A stretch of DNA of 64,000 nucleotides. Origin: Actinophytocola sp. (GTDB lineage: Bacteria > Actinomycetota > Actinomycetes > Mycobacteriales > Pseudonocardiaceae). This document shows, one piece after another, positions 19,902 to 28,153 of this stretch. Numbering within the stretch: position 1 is the stretch's first letter; each line of letters begins with the position of its first letter. The stretch covers positions 1 to 64,000 of the forward strand of contig WHUD01000003.1 in assembly GCA_009377385.1 (NCBI GenBank), written 5' to 3'. The translations under genes were made by a program, and so were the position numbers. The notes beneath the pieces are model-generated. The model was not told where the DNA came from. It made no database searches and saw only the letters and a list, made by a program, of their open reading frames with translations.

Positions 19902-21454
19902 GCGACTACGAGGGCACGTTCTGCCTTGTCCTGCACAGCCATCTGCCCTGGCTGCCGCACCACGGGTCGTGGCCGGTCGGTGAGGAATGGCTCTACCAGG
20001 CGTGGGCGCACTCCTACTTGCCGGTGGTGGACCTGCTGCGCCGGTTCGCCGACGAGGGCAGGCACGACGTCCTGACCCTCGGCGTGACACCGGTGCTTGC
20101 GGCGCAGCTCGACGACCCGTACACGCTGCGGGCGTTTCACGACTGGCTCGGCCACTGGCAGTTGCGTGCCGAGCACGCCGCAGGGCTGTGGCGGGACCCG
20201 CTGCTCCGCGAGCTGGCCGCCGCCGAACACCGGCAGGCGTCCCAGGCTATGGCGGACTTCGAAACGCGCTGGCGGCACGGCTTCTCCCCGCTCCTGCGCT
20301 CGCTGGTAGACGCCGACATCGTCGAGCTGCTGGGCGGGCCGCTGACCCACCCGTTCCAGCCGCTGCTCGAACCGAGGGTGACCGACTTCGCGTTGCGGGA
20401 GGGTCTCGCGGACGCCGCGCTGCGCATCGGCAGCACGCCCGAGGGCATCTGGGCGCCGGAGTGCGGCTACGCGCCGGGCATGGAGCGGCACTACGCGGCG
20501 GCGGGCGTGCGACGGTTCCTTGTCGACGGTCCCTCGCTGCGCGGCGACACCTCGACGGCGCGGACCGTCGGGGACTCCGACGTGGTGTGCTTCGGCAGGG
20601 ACCTGGAAGTCACCTACCGAGTGTGGTCACCCAAGGCGGGCTACCCGGGCCACGCGCACTACCGCGACTTCCACACCTGGGACCACGACGTCGGCATCAA
20701 GCCGTCGCGGGTGACCGGCAAGCACATCGAGCCGCACGCCAAGGCTCCCTACGACCCCGAGCTGGCTCAGCAGACGCTGCACACCCATGTGAAGGACTTC
20801 ATCGACACCGTCGTGGAGCGACTGCGGTCGCTGCGCGCCGAGCGCGGCAGGCAGGCGCTGGTCGTCGCGGCGTACGACACCGAGCTGTACGGGCACTGGT
20901 GGCATGAGGGACCAGCGTGGCTGGAGGGCGTGCTGCGGGCGCTGCCGGAGGCCGGGGTGCGCGTCACCACGCTGCGGGGCGCCCTTGAGGCGGGCCATCT
21001 CGGGCCGCACTATGACCTTCCGGCGTCCTCCTGGGGCTCGGGCAAGGACTGGCGCGTGTGGGACGGCGAGCAGGTGTCCGACCTGGTGGCGGACAACGCC
21101 ACGCTGCAGCGGGAGCTGCTGGATGTCCTCGGCGACACGCCCACTCGCGTGCGTTCGGCCGCCCGGGATCAGCTCGTGCGGGAGGCGCTGCTGGCGCTGT
21201 CCAGCGACTGGGCGTTCATGGTCACCAAGGACTCAGCCGCCGACTACGCACGCGGCCGAGCGCATGAGCACCACGCGCGGTTCGATGAGCTGGCGCGGCT
21301 GCTGCGCGCGGGCGACCCGGCCGCCACCGCGCACGCCGCCGCGCTCCGCGCCAGGGACTACCCGTTCGGCCAGCTCGACGCCCGGCGGCTCACGTCCCCA
21401 CCGGTCGAGCGAGGTCCAGAACCTGGCGGAGGCCGCGATCAACCTGCTCCATGA
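19898..21454 (+). CDS. GH57 family alpha-glucan enzyme, Rv3031 homologue
   Basis: The 518-residue protein has GH57 conserved regions in order: HSHLPW (13-18), the nucleophile E188 in GIWAPECGYAPG, the acid/base D326 in AAYDTELYGHWW, and SSWGSGKDWRVWD near 370. Relatives are branching enzymes or 4-alpha-glucanotransferases. The Rv3031 homologue sits in the methylglucose lipopolysaccharide cluster, where it is thought to act on the glucan chain. The GTG start overlaps the methyltransferase stop. The last 21 codons overlap the 3' end of a convergent MazF-type gene (65 bases), which is unusual. Confidence 0.9.
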   Translation: MSDYEGTFCLVLHSHLPWLPHHGSWPVGEEWLYQAWAHSYLPVVDLLRRFADEGRHDVLTLGVTPVLAAQLDDPYTLRAFHDWLGHWQLRAEHAAGLWRDPLLRELAAAEHRQASQAMADFETRWRHGFSPLLRSLVDADIVELLGGPLTHPFQPLLEPRVTDFALREGLADAALRIGSTPEGIWAPECGYAPGMERHYAAAGVRRFLVDGPSLRGDTSTARTVGDSDVVCFGRDLEVTYRVWSPKAGYPGHAHYRDFHTWDHDVGIKPSRVTGKHIEPHAKAPYDPELAQQTLHTHVKDFIDTVVERLRSLRAERGRQALVVAAYDTELYGHWWHEGPAWLEGVLRALPEAGVRVTTLRGALEAGHLGPHYDLPASSWGSGKDWRVWDGEQVSDLVADNATLQRELLDVLGDTPTRVRSAARDQLVREALLALSSDWAFMVTKDSAADYARGRAHEHHARFDELARLLRAGDPAATAHAAALRARDYPFGQLDARRLTSPPVERGPEPGGGRDQPAP

Positions 21455-21749
21455 GGCTCGTCGGCAACTGCCCAACCGGGCCGTCGAGTTCGTCCTTGTT
21501 CACGGTCACGAGCGCCGTTACGTTGACCACCGAGTCCTTTGGCAACCCGCTGGCAACCGCCGGTATGAACACATTGCCCGGCATCGCCGAAAGCGCGGTG
21601 TTCGACGTCAACACGGCAACCAGTGCGGTCGCCAGCTTGCTGGAGTTGTAGGGATCAGCTTGGACGAGCAGCACGGGACGTTCCTTGGTAGGTCGACTTC
21701 CGTCGGGATCGCCGAGGTCCACCCAGTACACGCCGCCGCGCCGGATCAC
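21390..21749 (-). CDS. MazF/PemK-family toxin
   Basis: The 119-residue protein is an endoribonuclease-type toxin. It shows the family's opening MIRRGGVYWVDLGDPDGSRP, the RPVLLVQADPYNSSKLATALVAVLTSN core, and a PKDSVVNVTALVTVNKDEL segment; these correspond to the RNA-binding and catalytic surfaces of MazF. Its start overlaps the antitoxin stop (ATGA), and its 3' end runs 65 bases into the GH57 gene on the other strand. The sequence cleaved cannot be predicted. Confidence 0.92.
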   Translation of the reverse strand: MIRRGGVYWVDLGDPDGSRPTKERPVLLVQADPYNSSKLATALVAVLTSNTALSAMPGNVFIPAVASGLPKDSVVNVTALVTVNKDELDGPVGQLPTSLMEQVDRGLRQVLDLARPVGT

Positions 21750-21991
21750 CAGTCACCCGACAAGTCGGCAAGACTCCGACGTCCTGCGGCCACCGCGGAG
21801 ACGGTCGAGTCGTCCTCGCCCGCGAGCGCGATCGCCTGGTTGATCTTCTCGGAAAGGTCCTCGGTCTCGAGGTCCTCCAAGTAGTGTTGCGCGGCTTTCG
21901 TATAAAACTCAGAGCGGCTCATACCTGAGGCGGCGGCATACTCTTCTACCTGCTCGAACGTTGCGTCCGGTATCGATATCGCGGTCTTCAC
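21746..21991 (-). CDS. Ribbon-helix-helix antitoxin partner of the MazF toxin
   Basis: The 81-residue protein starts (GTG at 21991) MKTAISIPDATFEQVEEYAAASGMSRSEFYTKAAQHYLEDL, a typical RHH/MazE-like DNA-binding start. An acidic C-terminus (SEKINQAIALAGEDDSTVSAVAAGRRSLADL) follows and would bind the toxin. The frame stays open upstream to 22090, but that part overlaps the antiporter gene and lacks coding character. Promoter sequence directly before the GTG supports this start. Confidence 0.88.
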   Translation of the reverse strand: MKTAISIPDATFEQVEEYAAASGMSRSEFYTKAAQHYLEDLETEDLSEKINQAIALAGEDDSTVSAVAAGRRSLADLSGDW

Positions 21992-21998
21992 AAACGTG

Positions 21999-22017
21999 AG
22001 TATAACCCGGTATAACC
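21999..22017 (-). promoter_or_regulatory. Direct-repeat operator and leaderless promoter of the mazEF-type pair
   Basis: On the minus strand, two copies of GGTTATAC lie exactly 10 bases apart (22017-22010 and 22007-22000), one helical turn. TATACT at 22004-21999 is a good -10 element, and the GTG start codon follows 7 bases later, which predicts a leaderless mRNA. The repeats overlap the -10 element, so an RHH antitoxin dimer pair bound here would block transcription. Confidence 0.65.
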
Positions 22018-22049
22018 ACGCGAGCAAACGCCGATAGCCGTGGCACCCC

Positions 22050-24029
22050 TCATGTCCCCGCCTGGTCAACCTCGGCGCACACCCGCTCACTCGCGCGTTG
22101 CGCGACCGCGCGCGAGAGCACGCCAGCGTCGACCATCCCGTTGAGCACCTCGACGGTGGCGATCCGGCTCAGCGCCTTGGACTGCCGCCGATGCAGCATG
22201 TACCGGTCGACCTCGACGTCGCCTTCCAGCCGTTCCAGCGTCTCCCCGGCTGACTTCTCCCAGTGCATGAACGTGCCCTTGGCCTCGGCGACGTGGGCGG
22301 CGTCGACGCCGGGCAGTTCGGTGAAGCGTTCCAGCTCCGCCGCTGCCTTGTGCGCCGCGAGCCTGCGTGCGCTGACCTCGATGTAGGCCACCTTGGTCAG
22401 GTCCTCGCCGAACGGCTCCGGCAGCAGGCTCAGCACCCGGCGATGCAGCCGCCCGTACCAGGGCAGGTGCGCGCGGCGAGCCGCGTCCACCCGCAGGTCA
22501 CCGTGTCGCAGCTCCTCGATCTCGGTGTCGATCTCCTCGAGCAAGGTCCTGGTCGCGATCGGCGGCAGCAGTCCGGCGTCGGAGAGGTTTTGGTACGTCT
22601 CGCGCTCGATGTGCAGCCCGCGCAGCAGGAAGACGTTGACGGCTTCCAGCGACGTCAGGTGGGAGCGCAGCAGCTGGTCGTTGGCGTCGGCCTCCGCCAC
22701 GTTGAGGTGCGCGGTGACCAGGTCGTCGTCGAAGCCGAGCGCGGCGAGCCGCTGCCGCGCCGCCTGCACCGCGCGCAGCCGGGCGAGCGCGCCGAGGTAG
22801 TCGTCGGCCTGGCTCGGCGTGTCCAGCCCGAGCAGGTGCACGACGAACGAGATGGTCGTCGCGTTGACCAGCAGGGTGGCGAGCACGACGCCGCCGGTCA
22901 TCGCGATGAGTTGCTCCCGCTCGATGAGCGCGGCGGGCAGCGCAAGGGCGAGCGCGAGCGCCACCCCGCCGCGCAGCCCGCCCCATACGACGACGGCCGA
23001 GTTGTGTCTGCCGACCTTCGGAACCCTCGCGAGCCGTTCCAGCACGCTGACCAGCGGAATGACCGCCAGCGGGCGGGAGATCAGCACGGCGGCGACACCG
23101 ATGCCGATCGCGCCAAGGTTCTGCCGGATCAGCTCGTAGTCGAGGGCGAGGCCGATGAACAGGAACAGCAGCGCGTTGGCGATGAACCCGAGTGACTCCC
23201 ACAGCTCGCGCAGCAGGTCGCGCACGCTCTCGTCGGCCCTGCTCTCCATCATCCCGCCCATCGCGATGCCCGCCGCGACGGTGGCCATCACGCCGGACGC
23301 GCCGACGATGCCCTCGGAGAGCACGAACGAGCCGTAGGCCACAGCGACCGATGTCGCGGCGGCTGGCAGCCGCTCCAGGTACGGCAGCAGCAACACGGCC
23401 GCGACGCCGATCGCGGCGCCGATCAGCACCCCGACCACGCAGACGAACACGAACTCGCCCGCGACACCCGCCACGCTCAGCGAGCTGCCGAGCGCGCCGA
23501 CGAGCAGGATCTCGTACAGCACGATGGCGACGCCGTCGTTGAGCAGGCTCTCGCCCTCGACCAGCGTGAGCAGCCGCTTCGACACGCCGAGCTCGCGGAA
23601 CACGGCCACAACCGCGACCGGGTCGGTCGCCGAGATCAGCGCGCCGAACAGCAGCGCGACCAGGATCGGCATGCCGAGCATCAGGTTCAGTCCGATGCCG
23701 ACCAGCGCCGCTGAGATCGCCAGCGCGACCGTGGCCAGGGCGGTGATCGCGAGCAGGTTGCGCATGAACTCGCGGGTCGACAGGCCAAGCGCCGCCTCGA
23801 AGATCAGGATCGGCAGGAAGAGGTTGACCAGCAGTTCCTTCAGGCCTGCGCCCGATACCAGCTCCGCGACCGCGAGATCGGGTGCCAACTGCACGACCAG
23901 CATCCCGGCGAGCGCGAGCACCACGGTGACCGGAATGTTGATCCGCTGCGCGAGCATGCCGATGAGCACCGCGACGGCGAGCAAGATCGAGACCTGCAGC
24001 AGTGCTGGGGCAAGAAGCTCTTCAGGCAT
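22050..24029 (-). CDS. Na+/H+ antiporter, CPA1/NhaP family
   Basis: The antiporter of about 659 residues has some twelve membrane helices in its first 400 residues. The ion-binding motifs are in place: ISATDPVAVVAVFRELG and VEGESLLNDGVAIVLYEILL. A 260-residue cytosolic C-terminal domain rich in Glu, Arg and Leu follows, probably regulatory. It exchanges protons for Na+ or other monovalent cations across the membrane. I chose the ATG at 24029 (MPEELLAPALL), which is followed at once by the first helix; an ATG 16 codons upstream is possible. It has no operon partner here. Confidence 0.9.
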   Translation of the reverse strand: MPEELLAPALLQVSILLAVAVLIGMLAQRINIPVTVVLALAGMLVVQLAPDLAVAELVSGAGLKELLVNLFLPILIFEAALGLSTREFMRNLLAITALATVALAISAALVGIGLNLMLGMPILVALLFGALISATDPVAVVAVFRELGVSKRLLTLVEGESLLNDGVAIVLYEILLVGALGSSLSVAGVAGEFVFVCVVGVLIGAAIGVAAVLLLPYLERLPAAATSVAVAYGSFVLSEGIVGASGVMATVAAGIAMGGMMESRADESVRDLLRELWESLGFIANALLFLFIGLALDYELIRQNLGAIGIGVAAVLISRPLAVIPLVSVLERLARVPKVGRHNSAVVVWGGLRGGVALALALALPAALIEREQLIAMTGGVVLATLLVNATTISFVVHLLGLDTPSQADDYLGALARLRAVQAARQRLAALGFDDDLVTAHLNVAEADANDQLLRSHLTSLEAVNVFLLRGLHIERETYQNLSDAGLLPPIATRTLLEEIDTEIEELRHGDLRVDAARRAHLPWYGRLHRRVLSLLPEPFGEDLTKVAYIEVSARRLAAHKAAAELERFTELPGVDAAHVAEAKGTFMHWEKSAGETLERLEGDVEVDRYMLHRRQSKALSRIATVEVLNGMVDAGVLSRAVAQRASERVCAEVDQAGT

Positions 24030-24183
24030 CGCACGCTCCGTCCGCGCGATCACGATGTGGTTGTCTGATCCTCGCAACGGCAGCTAAGCGCTGCCACTCG
24101 AAACGGACGCGAAACGTACTCACGGGTAAATAGGCGTGGGTCGTGCGCGGGGCTGTTTTTACTGGATGGGAGGATCGACGTCT

Positions 24184-25440
24184 ATGCGCGTGCTGATGAT
24201 GTCGTGGGAGTACCCACCGGTCGTGGTCGGTGGGCTGTCCCGGCACGTGCACGCGCTGGCACGGTACCTCGCCGCCGACGGCCACGACGTCGTCGTGCTG
24301 TGCCGTCACGTCGCCGGCACCGACGGCCAGACCCACCCCACCACCGACCGCGCCGTCGACGGCGTGCGGGTGATCCGGGTGGCCGAGGACCCGATGCACG
24401 TCACCTTCGAGCGTGACCTGGTGGCGTGGACGCTCGCGATGGGGCACGCCATGGTCCGGGCGGGCACCGAGCTGCTGCGACAGTGGCAGCCTGACGTCGT
24501 ACACGCGCACGACTGGCTGGTCACGCATCCCGCGATCGCGCTAGCCGAGTACTCGGGCGCACCGCTGGTCGGCACCGTGCACGCCACCGAGGCGGGCAGG
24601 CACTCCGGCTGGCTGTCGCACCCGCTCAACCAGCAGATCCATTCGGTCGAGTGGTGGCTCGCGCAGCGCGCGGACGAGCTGATCACCTGCTCGATCGCGA
24701 TGCGCGCCGAGGTGGCGCACCTGTTCGACGTCGACGCCGACGCGATCCACGTGATCCACAACGGCATCGAGGAGCGCGGCTGGCGGGTCAACGAGCAGGA
24801 GATCACGCGGGCGCGGGAACGGCACGGCACCGACACGCCGCTGCTGTTGTACTTCGGACGGCTGGAGTACGAGAAGGGCGTGCAGGACCTGCTCGCCGCA
24901 CTCCCCCGGGTCCGCAGGCAGCATCCCGGTACCCGGCTGGTCGTCGCGGGCAAGGGGCGGCACCTTGACCCGCTGATCGAGCAAGCGCGCAAGCTGCGCA
25001 TCCGGCGCGCGGTGGACTTCACCGGGCACCTGTCCGACCGCGACCTGCGTGCGGTGCTCGCCGCGGCGGACGCCGTGGTATTGCCCAGCCGCTATGAGCC
25101 GTTCGGCATCGTCGCGCTCGAGGCGGCGGCGGCCAAGGCTCCGCTGGTCGCGTCCACGGCGGGCGGACTCGGCGAGGTCGTGCTGGACGGTAAGACCGGG
25201 CTGGCGTTCGCGCCAGGCGACGTCGACGCGCTCGCGACCGCGGTCGGCACCGTACTCGACGACAGGGACACCGCCGCCCGGCGCGCAGAAGCCGCAGCGG
25301 CCCGGCTCGCCGGGTCGTTCAACTGGACCACCATCGCCGAGGAGACAGTCGAGGTCTACCGCAGGGCACGCCCGTCAGGTCCGCGCGCCATGGCCCGCCC
25401 GAAGATCCCCACCGGGAACGTGTTCGACGTCGACGCCTGA
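24184..25440 (+). CDS. GT4 glycosyltransferase, Rv3032 homologue (alpha-1,4-glucosyltransferase)
   Basis: The 418-residue protein begins MRVLMMSWEYPPVVVGGLSRHVHALARYL, the GT4 glycogen-synthase-like start with the GGL donor loop. It has VHAHDWLVTHPA, HNGIEERGW, YFGRLEYEKGVQDLL and the C-terminal donor-binding SRYEPFGIVALEAAAAKAPLVAS (E-x7-E). Rv3032 lengthens the alpha-1,4-glucan of methylglucose lipopolysaccharides and contributes to capsular glucan; the same role is likely here. The ATG at 24184 follows GGGAGGATCGACGTCT. Confidence 0.9.
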   Translation: MRVLMMSWEYPPVVVGGLSRHVHALARYLAADGHDVVVLCRHVAGTDGQTHPTTDRAVDGVRVIRVAEDPMHVTFERDLVAWTLAMGHAMVRAGTELLRQWQPDVVHAHDWLVTHPAIALAEYSGAPLVGTVHATEAGRHSGWLSHPLNQQIHSVEWWLAQRADELITCSIAMRAEVAHLFDVDADAIHVIHNGIEERGWRVNEQEITRARERHGTDTPLLLYFGRLEYEKGVQDLLAALPRVRRQHPGTRLVVAGKGRHLDPLIEQARKLRIRRAVDFTGHLSDRDLRAVLAAADAVVLPSRYEPFGIVALEAAAAKAPLVASTAGGLGEVVLDGKTGLAFAPGDVDALATAVGTVLDDRDTAARRAEAAAARLAGSFNWTTIAEETVEVYRRARPSGPRAMARPKIPTGNVFDVDA

Positions 25441-25443
25441 CCC

Positions 25444-26859
25444 CTACGACGCCAGTCCGAGGATCGTCATGATCCCGACGATCGTCTGCACCACCGGCAG
25501 ACCGACGGCACCGGCGCTTTTGGCGTACTCGAGCAGTGCCAGCCCGGCGGCCTTGATACGGCCAGGACTCGGCTCGTCGCCGGTGACCTCCGCCTCGAAC
25601 TCCCGCTGCGCGGCGACGACACCTGCCCGCAAGTTCGGATGCTGCTCGACGAGCGCCGAGGTTCTGGTCGCGAGCTCACTCAGTCGTGGGTCCACGGCCG
25701 ACCTGTCCACCCAGAACGTGCCGCCGGATGCCCGTGACCCCGGTCCGAACGCACTGCCCAAGGCGTCGCCATGCACCGTGTAGCTGTCGCCCTCGGTCAT
25801 ACTGACCTGCCCTCCTGACCCGACGTGGATCGTCAGGTATCGGCCCGGTTCCGGTGCGGTCGATTGTTCCATCATCCGATCGAGCAACCGCACGATGCCG
25901 AGGCTTTCCTTGCGCAACTCGCCGCGAAGATCGTCGATGACGTCCGGCGACGCCAACGACTCGATCCATTGCGCCCGACGCAACAGCGGGCCCTGGTCGA
26001 TGCCGAACCGCTTCGGTTTCGCCAGCACCTTCAACTGTCGCGCCAGGTAGTCGCGCAGCAATGTCGGGTCGAACCGTGCCGCGTCCTGGCGCCATGCGCG
26101 CAACACGTTCCGCAGCGCCTCCCGCTCGGTGTGGAGTCGCCAGAGGTGGCCACGAATCTGCCTGACCCTGGCGACGTCGCAGCCCGGCTGCACCGACACC
26201 GCCCACACCGGAATCCTGCTGCCACCGACCCAGGCGTCCGAACCGGTGAACGATGCGCCGTCGGTCGCTGCGATCGTCGCGGCACATTCCGTGCGCGTCG
26301 GTCCCTCAAGCATCACCATCGGTGTGCCCGGCTGCAGCAGTTCGGTGTGGACAGTCGCGCCTTCCGTCGTGGTCACGATCGCCAGCCGCTGGGCCACCCT
26401 GGTCCCTGCCGCCGCCAGCGCGAGGGGTTTGCCGTGGTCCGGCACGCCGATCGGAAGCATCGCGACCGTCGACGGCAGCTCAAGGGCTTTCGCCGTGGAG
26501 TCCTGCCGCCATCGCAGGTGGACGCCGACGTCGAGCCGCAGCGCGACCTCGCCGACGTAGAGCCTGCGATACTGCGGCGTGACCCTGACGTCGACGGTGT
26601 CCGACGCGCTCGGCGGCGGCAGGCGAATCAGCCCACGCGCGTCGCAGAACGCCCGCTCACCCGACCAGTCACGAATGGTGCCACGGGGCCGGTCCCGCAC
26701 CATGCCCACCGCACGGACGAACTCTCTGACCGGTATCGGGTCCGGCCAGCTCGGCCGGGACAGCCGTGCGGTGGGGAACGCGACCAACTGCCGCAGATCC
26801 GCCATCGGCAACTGCACCACGCTGAATCGCCGGGACACCCGAGACCGCCGCTGCGCCAT
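25444..26859 (-). CDS. Unrecognised 471-residue protein with an effector-like C-terminus
   Basis: No catalytic motif is recognised. The first 300 residues are mixed alpha/beta with a basic start (MAQRRSRVSRRF). The middle is helical with a Leu/Arg heptad character (LWRLHTEREALRNVLRAWRQDAARF). After about residue 355 comes a Gly/Ser-rich stretch with a QVSMTEGDSYTVHGDALGSA pattern, then helices, and a hydrophobic tail ending LPVVQTIVGIMTILGLAS. That order recalls the tails of several actinobacterial conflict or sensor proteins, in which helices end in a membrane-interacting segment; this resemblance is from memory only. The ATG at 26859 is preferred over one at 26946. Confidence 0.7.
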   Translation of the reverse strand: MAQRRSRVSRRFSVVQLPMADLRQLVAFPTARLSRPSWPDPIPVREFVRAVGMVRDRPRGTIRDWSGERAFCDARGLIRLPPPSASDTVDVRVTPQYRRLYVGEVALRLDVGVHLRWRQDSTAKALELPSTVAMLPIGVPDHGKPLALAAAGTRVAQRLAIVTTTEGATVHTELLQPGTPMVMLEGPTRTECAATIAATDGASFTGSDAWVGGSRIPVWAVSVQPGCDVARVRQIRGHLWRLHTEREALRNVLRAWRQDAARFDPTLLRDYLARQLKVLAKPKRFGIDQGPLLRRAQWIESLASPDVIDDLRGELRKESLGIVRLLDRMMEQSTAPEPGRYLTIHVGSGGQVSMTEGDSYTVHGDALGSAFGPGSRASGGTFWVDRSAVDPRLSELATRTSALVEQHPNLRAGVVAAQREFEAEVTGDEPSPGRIKAAGLALLEYAKSAGAVGLPVVQTIVGIMTILGLAS

Positions 26860-26956
26860 GCTCCGAGGGTAGGGCACATCGGACGCGCACACGGCATCCC
26901 CGGACAAACCTCTGGGATGCCGCCCGCGTGGCCCCAACGGGCCCAATACCCGTCAA

Positions 26957-27028
26957 GGTCGCTGGAGGGATTTGCACCCTCGACCTCTCGGTTGTGAGCC
27001 GAGCGTTCGACTGCTGAACTTCAGCCGT
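26957..27028 (-). tRNA. Degenerate tRNA-like element, anticodon CAC (Val-type), probably a pseudo-tRNA
   Basis: Read on the minus strand from 27028 to 26958 the sequence folds as a cloverleaf. The D arm is GTTC/GAAC with a 7-base loop (27019-27005), the anticodon arm CTCGG/CCGAG has loop CTCACAA (27003-26987), and the T arm GAGGG/CCCTC has loop TGCAAAT (26981-26965). Variable-region length is 5. All three arms pair perfectly, but the acceptor stem pairs in only four of seven positions, the D loop lacks GG, T-loop position 55 is G, and no CCA follows. This suggests a decayed gene rather than a working tRNA. Confidence 0.45.
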
Positions 27029-27119
27029 GCGGACACGTACCGGGAGTCCGCAACCACCGGCACGCTGCCACACCGGCGGACGGCGCGGCAGTCGGATCGT
27101 AGCAGGATTCGAGGCCCGG

Positions 27120-28091
27120 TCACACCGATGTCGCGGCGCGGCCATACCGCTCGGCGAGCTCCCGCAGGCACGCCACCAGCTCCGGCGGATCGATCACCGT
27201 GAAGTCCACCCCGAGCAGCCCGAGGTACACCGCCAGCGTCTCGACGCTGTCCGCGCCCGTGTCTAGCACGCAGATGTCCGCGTCGACTGCTTCCACCGTG
27301 CCAACCGCCGGGGTGATCCGCTCCGCCACAACGGACGCGGTCGCGTGCACTGTCACCCGCGCCCGGTAGCGCCAGGCGGCAGCGGACACCCGGCGCGAGA
27401 CGTACGCAGCAACGTCGCCGTCGGGCAGCTCGCGCGGAGTGAACCGCGGTCCGTACGGCACGCGCGGCGGCGACATCCGGTCCACCCGGAAGGTCCGCCA
27501 TGCCTGCCGGTCGACGTCGAAGGCAACCAGGTACCAGCGGCGTCCCCAGCTCACCACCCGATACGGCTCCGCCCGGCGCAACTCCGCACCGCCCCGGTGG
27601 TCGGTGTAGTCGAACCGGAGCTGCTCCTGGCCCCGGCACGCGGCCGTGAGCGTTGTCAGCAGGTCGGCGTCAACGGCGGGCGCCACTGTGTCCGGCGGCA
27701 CCGGCACGGTGTACGCCTGCAACGCGGCGAGCCTGCGACGCAGCCGCGACGGCAGCACCTGCTCCAGCTTGGCCAGCGCCCGCAACGACGACTCCTCGAT
27801 CCCGGCGACGCTGCCCGCGGTGGCACCGGCTCGCAGGCCAACCGCGACCGCGACGGCCTCGTCGTCGTCCAGCAGCAGCGGCGGCAGCGTCGCGCCTGCG
27901 CCGAGCCGGTAGCCGCCAACCGCGCCTCTGGTGCCATGCACCGGATAACCGAGGCCACGGAGGCGTTCGACGTCGTTGCGCACCGTCCTCGGGCTCACGC
28001 CAAGGCGTTCCGCGAGTTCCGCCCCCGTCCAGTCGCGCGGTGTCTGCAGCAGGGACAGCAACCGGAGCAGCCGCGCCGATGTTTCCAACAT
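27120..28091 (-). CDS. HTH-WYL transcriptional regulator
   Basis: This 323-residue regulator has an N-terminal winged helix (LLRLLSLLQTPRDWTGAELAERLGVSPRTVRNDVERLRGLGYP), a linker with GGYRLGAGATLPPLLLDDDEAVA, and a WYL domain (LRFDYTDHRGG...RAEPYRVVSWGRRWYLVAFD) that senses a ligand. The ATG at 28091 lies at the edge of the palindrome shared with the divergent epoxide hydrolase gene, which is therefore the likely target. Ligand is unknown. Confidence 0.9.
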   Translation of the reverse strand: MLETSARLLRLLSLLQTPRDWTGAELAERLGVSPRTVRNDVERLRGLGYPVHGTRGAVGGYRLGAGATLPPLLLDDDEAVAVAVGLRAGATAGSVAGIEESSLRALAKLEQVLPSRLRRRLAALQAYTVPVPPDTVAPAVDADLLTTLTAACRGQEQLRFDYTDHRGGAELRRAEPYRVVSWGRRWYLVAFDVDRQAWRTFRVDRMSPPRVPYGPRFTPRELPDGDVAAYVSRRVSAAAWRYRARVTVHATASVVAERITPAVGTVEAVDADICVLDTGADSVETLAVYLGLLGVDFTVIDPPELVACLRELAERYGRAATSV

Positions 28092-28108
28092 GGTTCCAGT
28101 CTGCAGCA

Positions 28109-28135
28109 CTATTAGGAACGAACTCTGCCTAATAG
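28109..28135. promoter_or_regulatory. Inverted repeat between the WYL regulator and epoxide hydrolase genes
   Basis: CTATTAGG (28109-28116) and CCTAATAG (28128-28135) form a perfect 8-bp inverted repeat with an 11-base spacer, in the 62-bp divergent intergenic region. It is AT-rich in a GC-rich genome and is well placed to control both genes. Confidence 0.65.
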
Positions 28136-28153
28136 CCGCCTAAGGTCGTCGTC

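Noticed and set aside
26940..27119. Phage attachment site at the tRNA-like element
   Set aside because: No integrase gene, phage gene or second copy of the sequence was found in the window.
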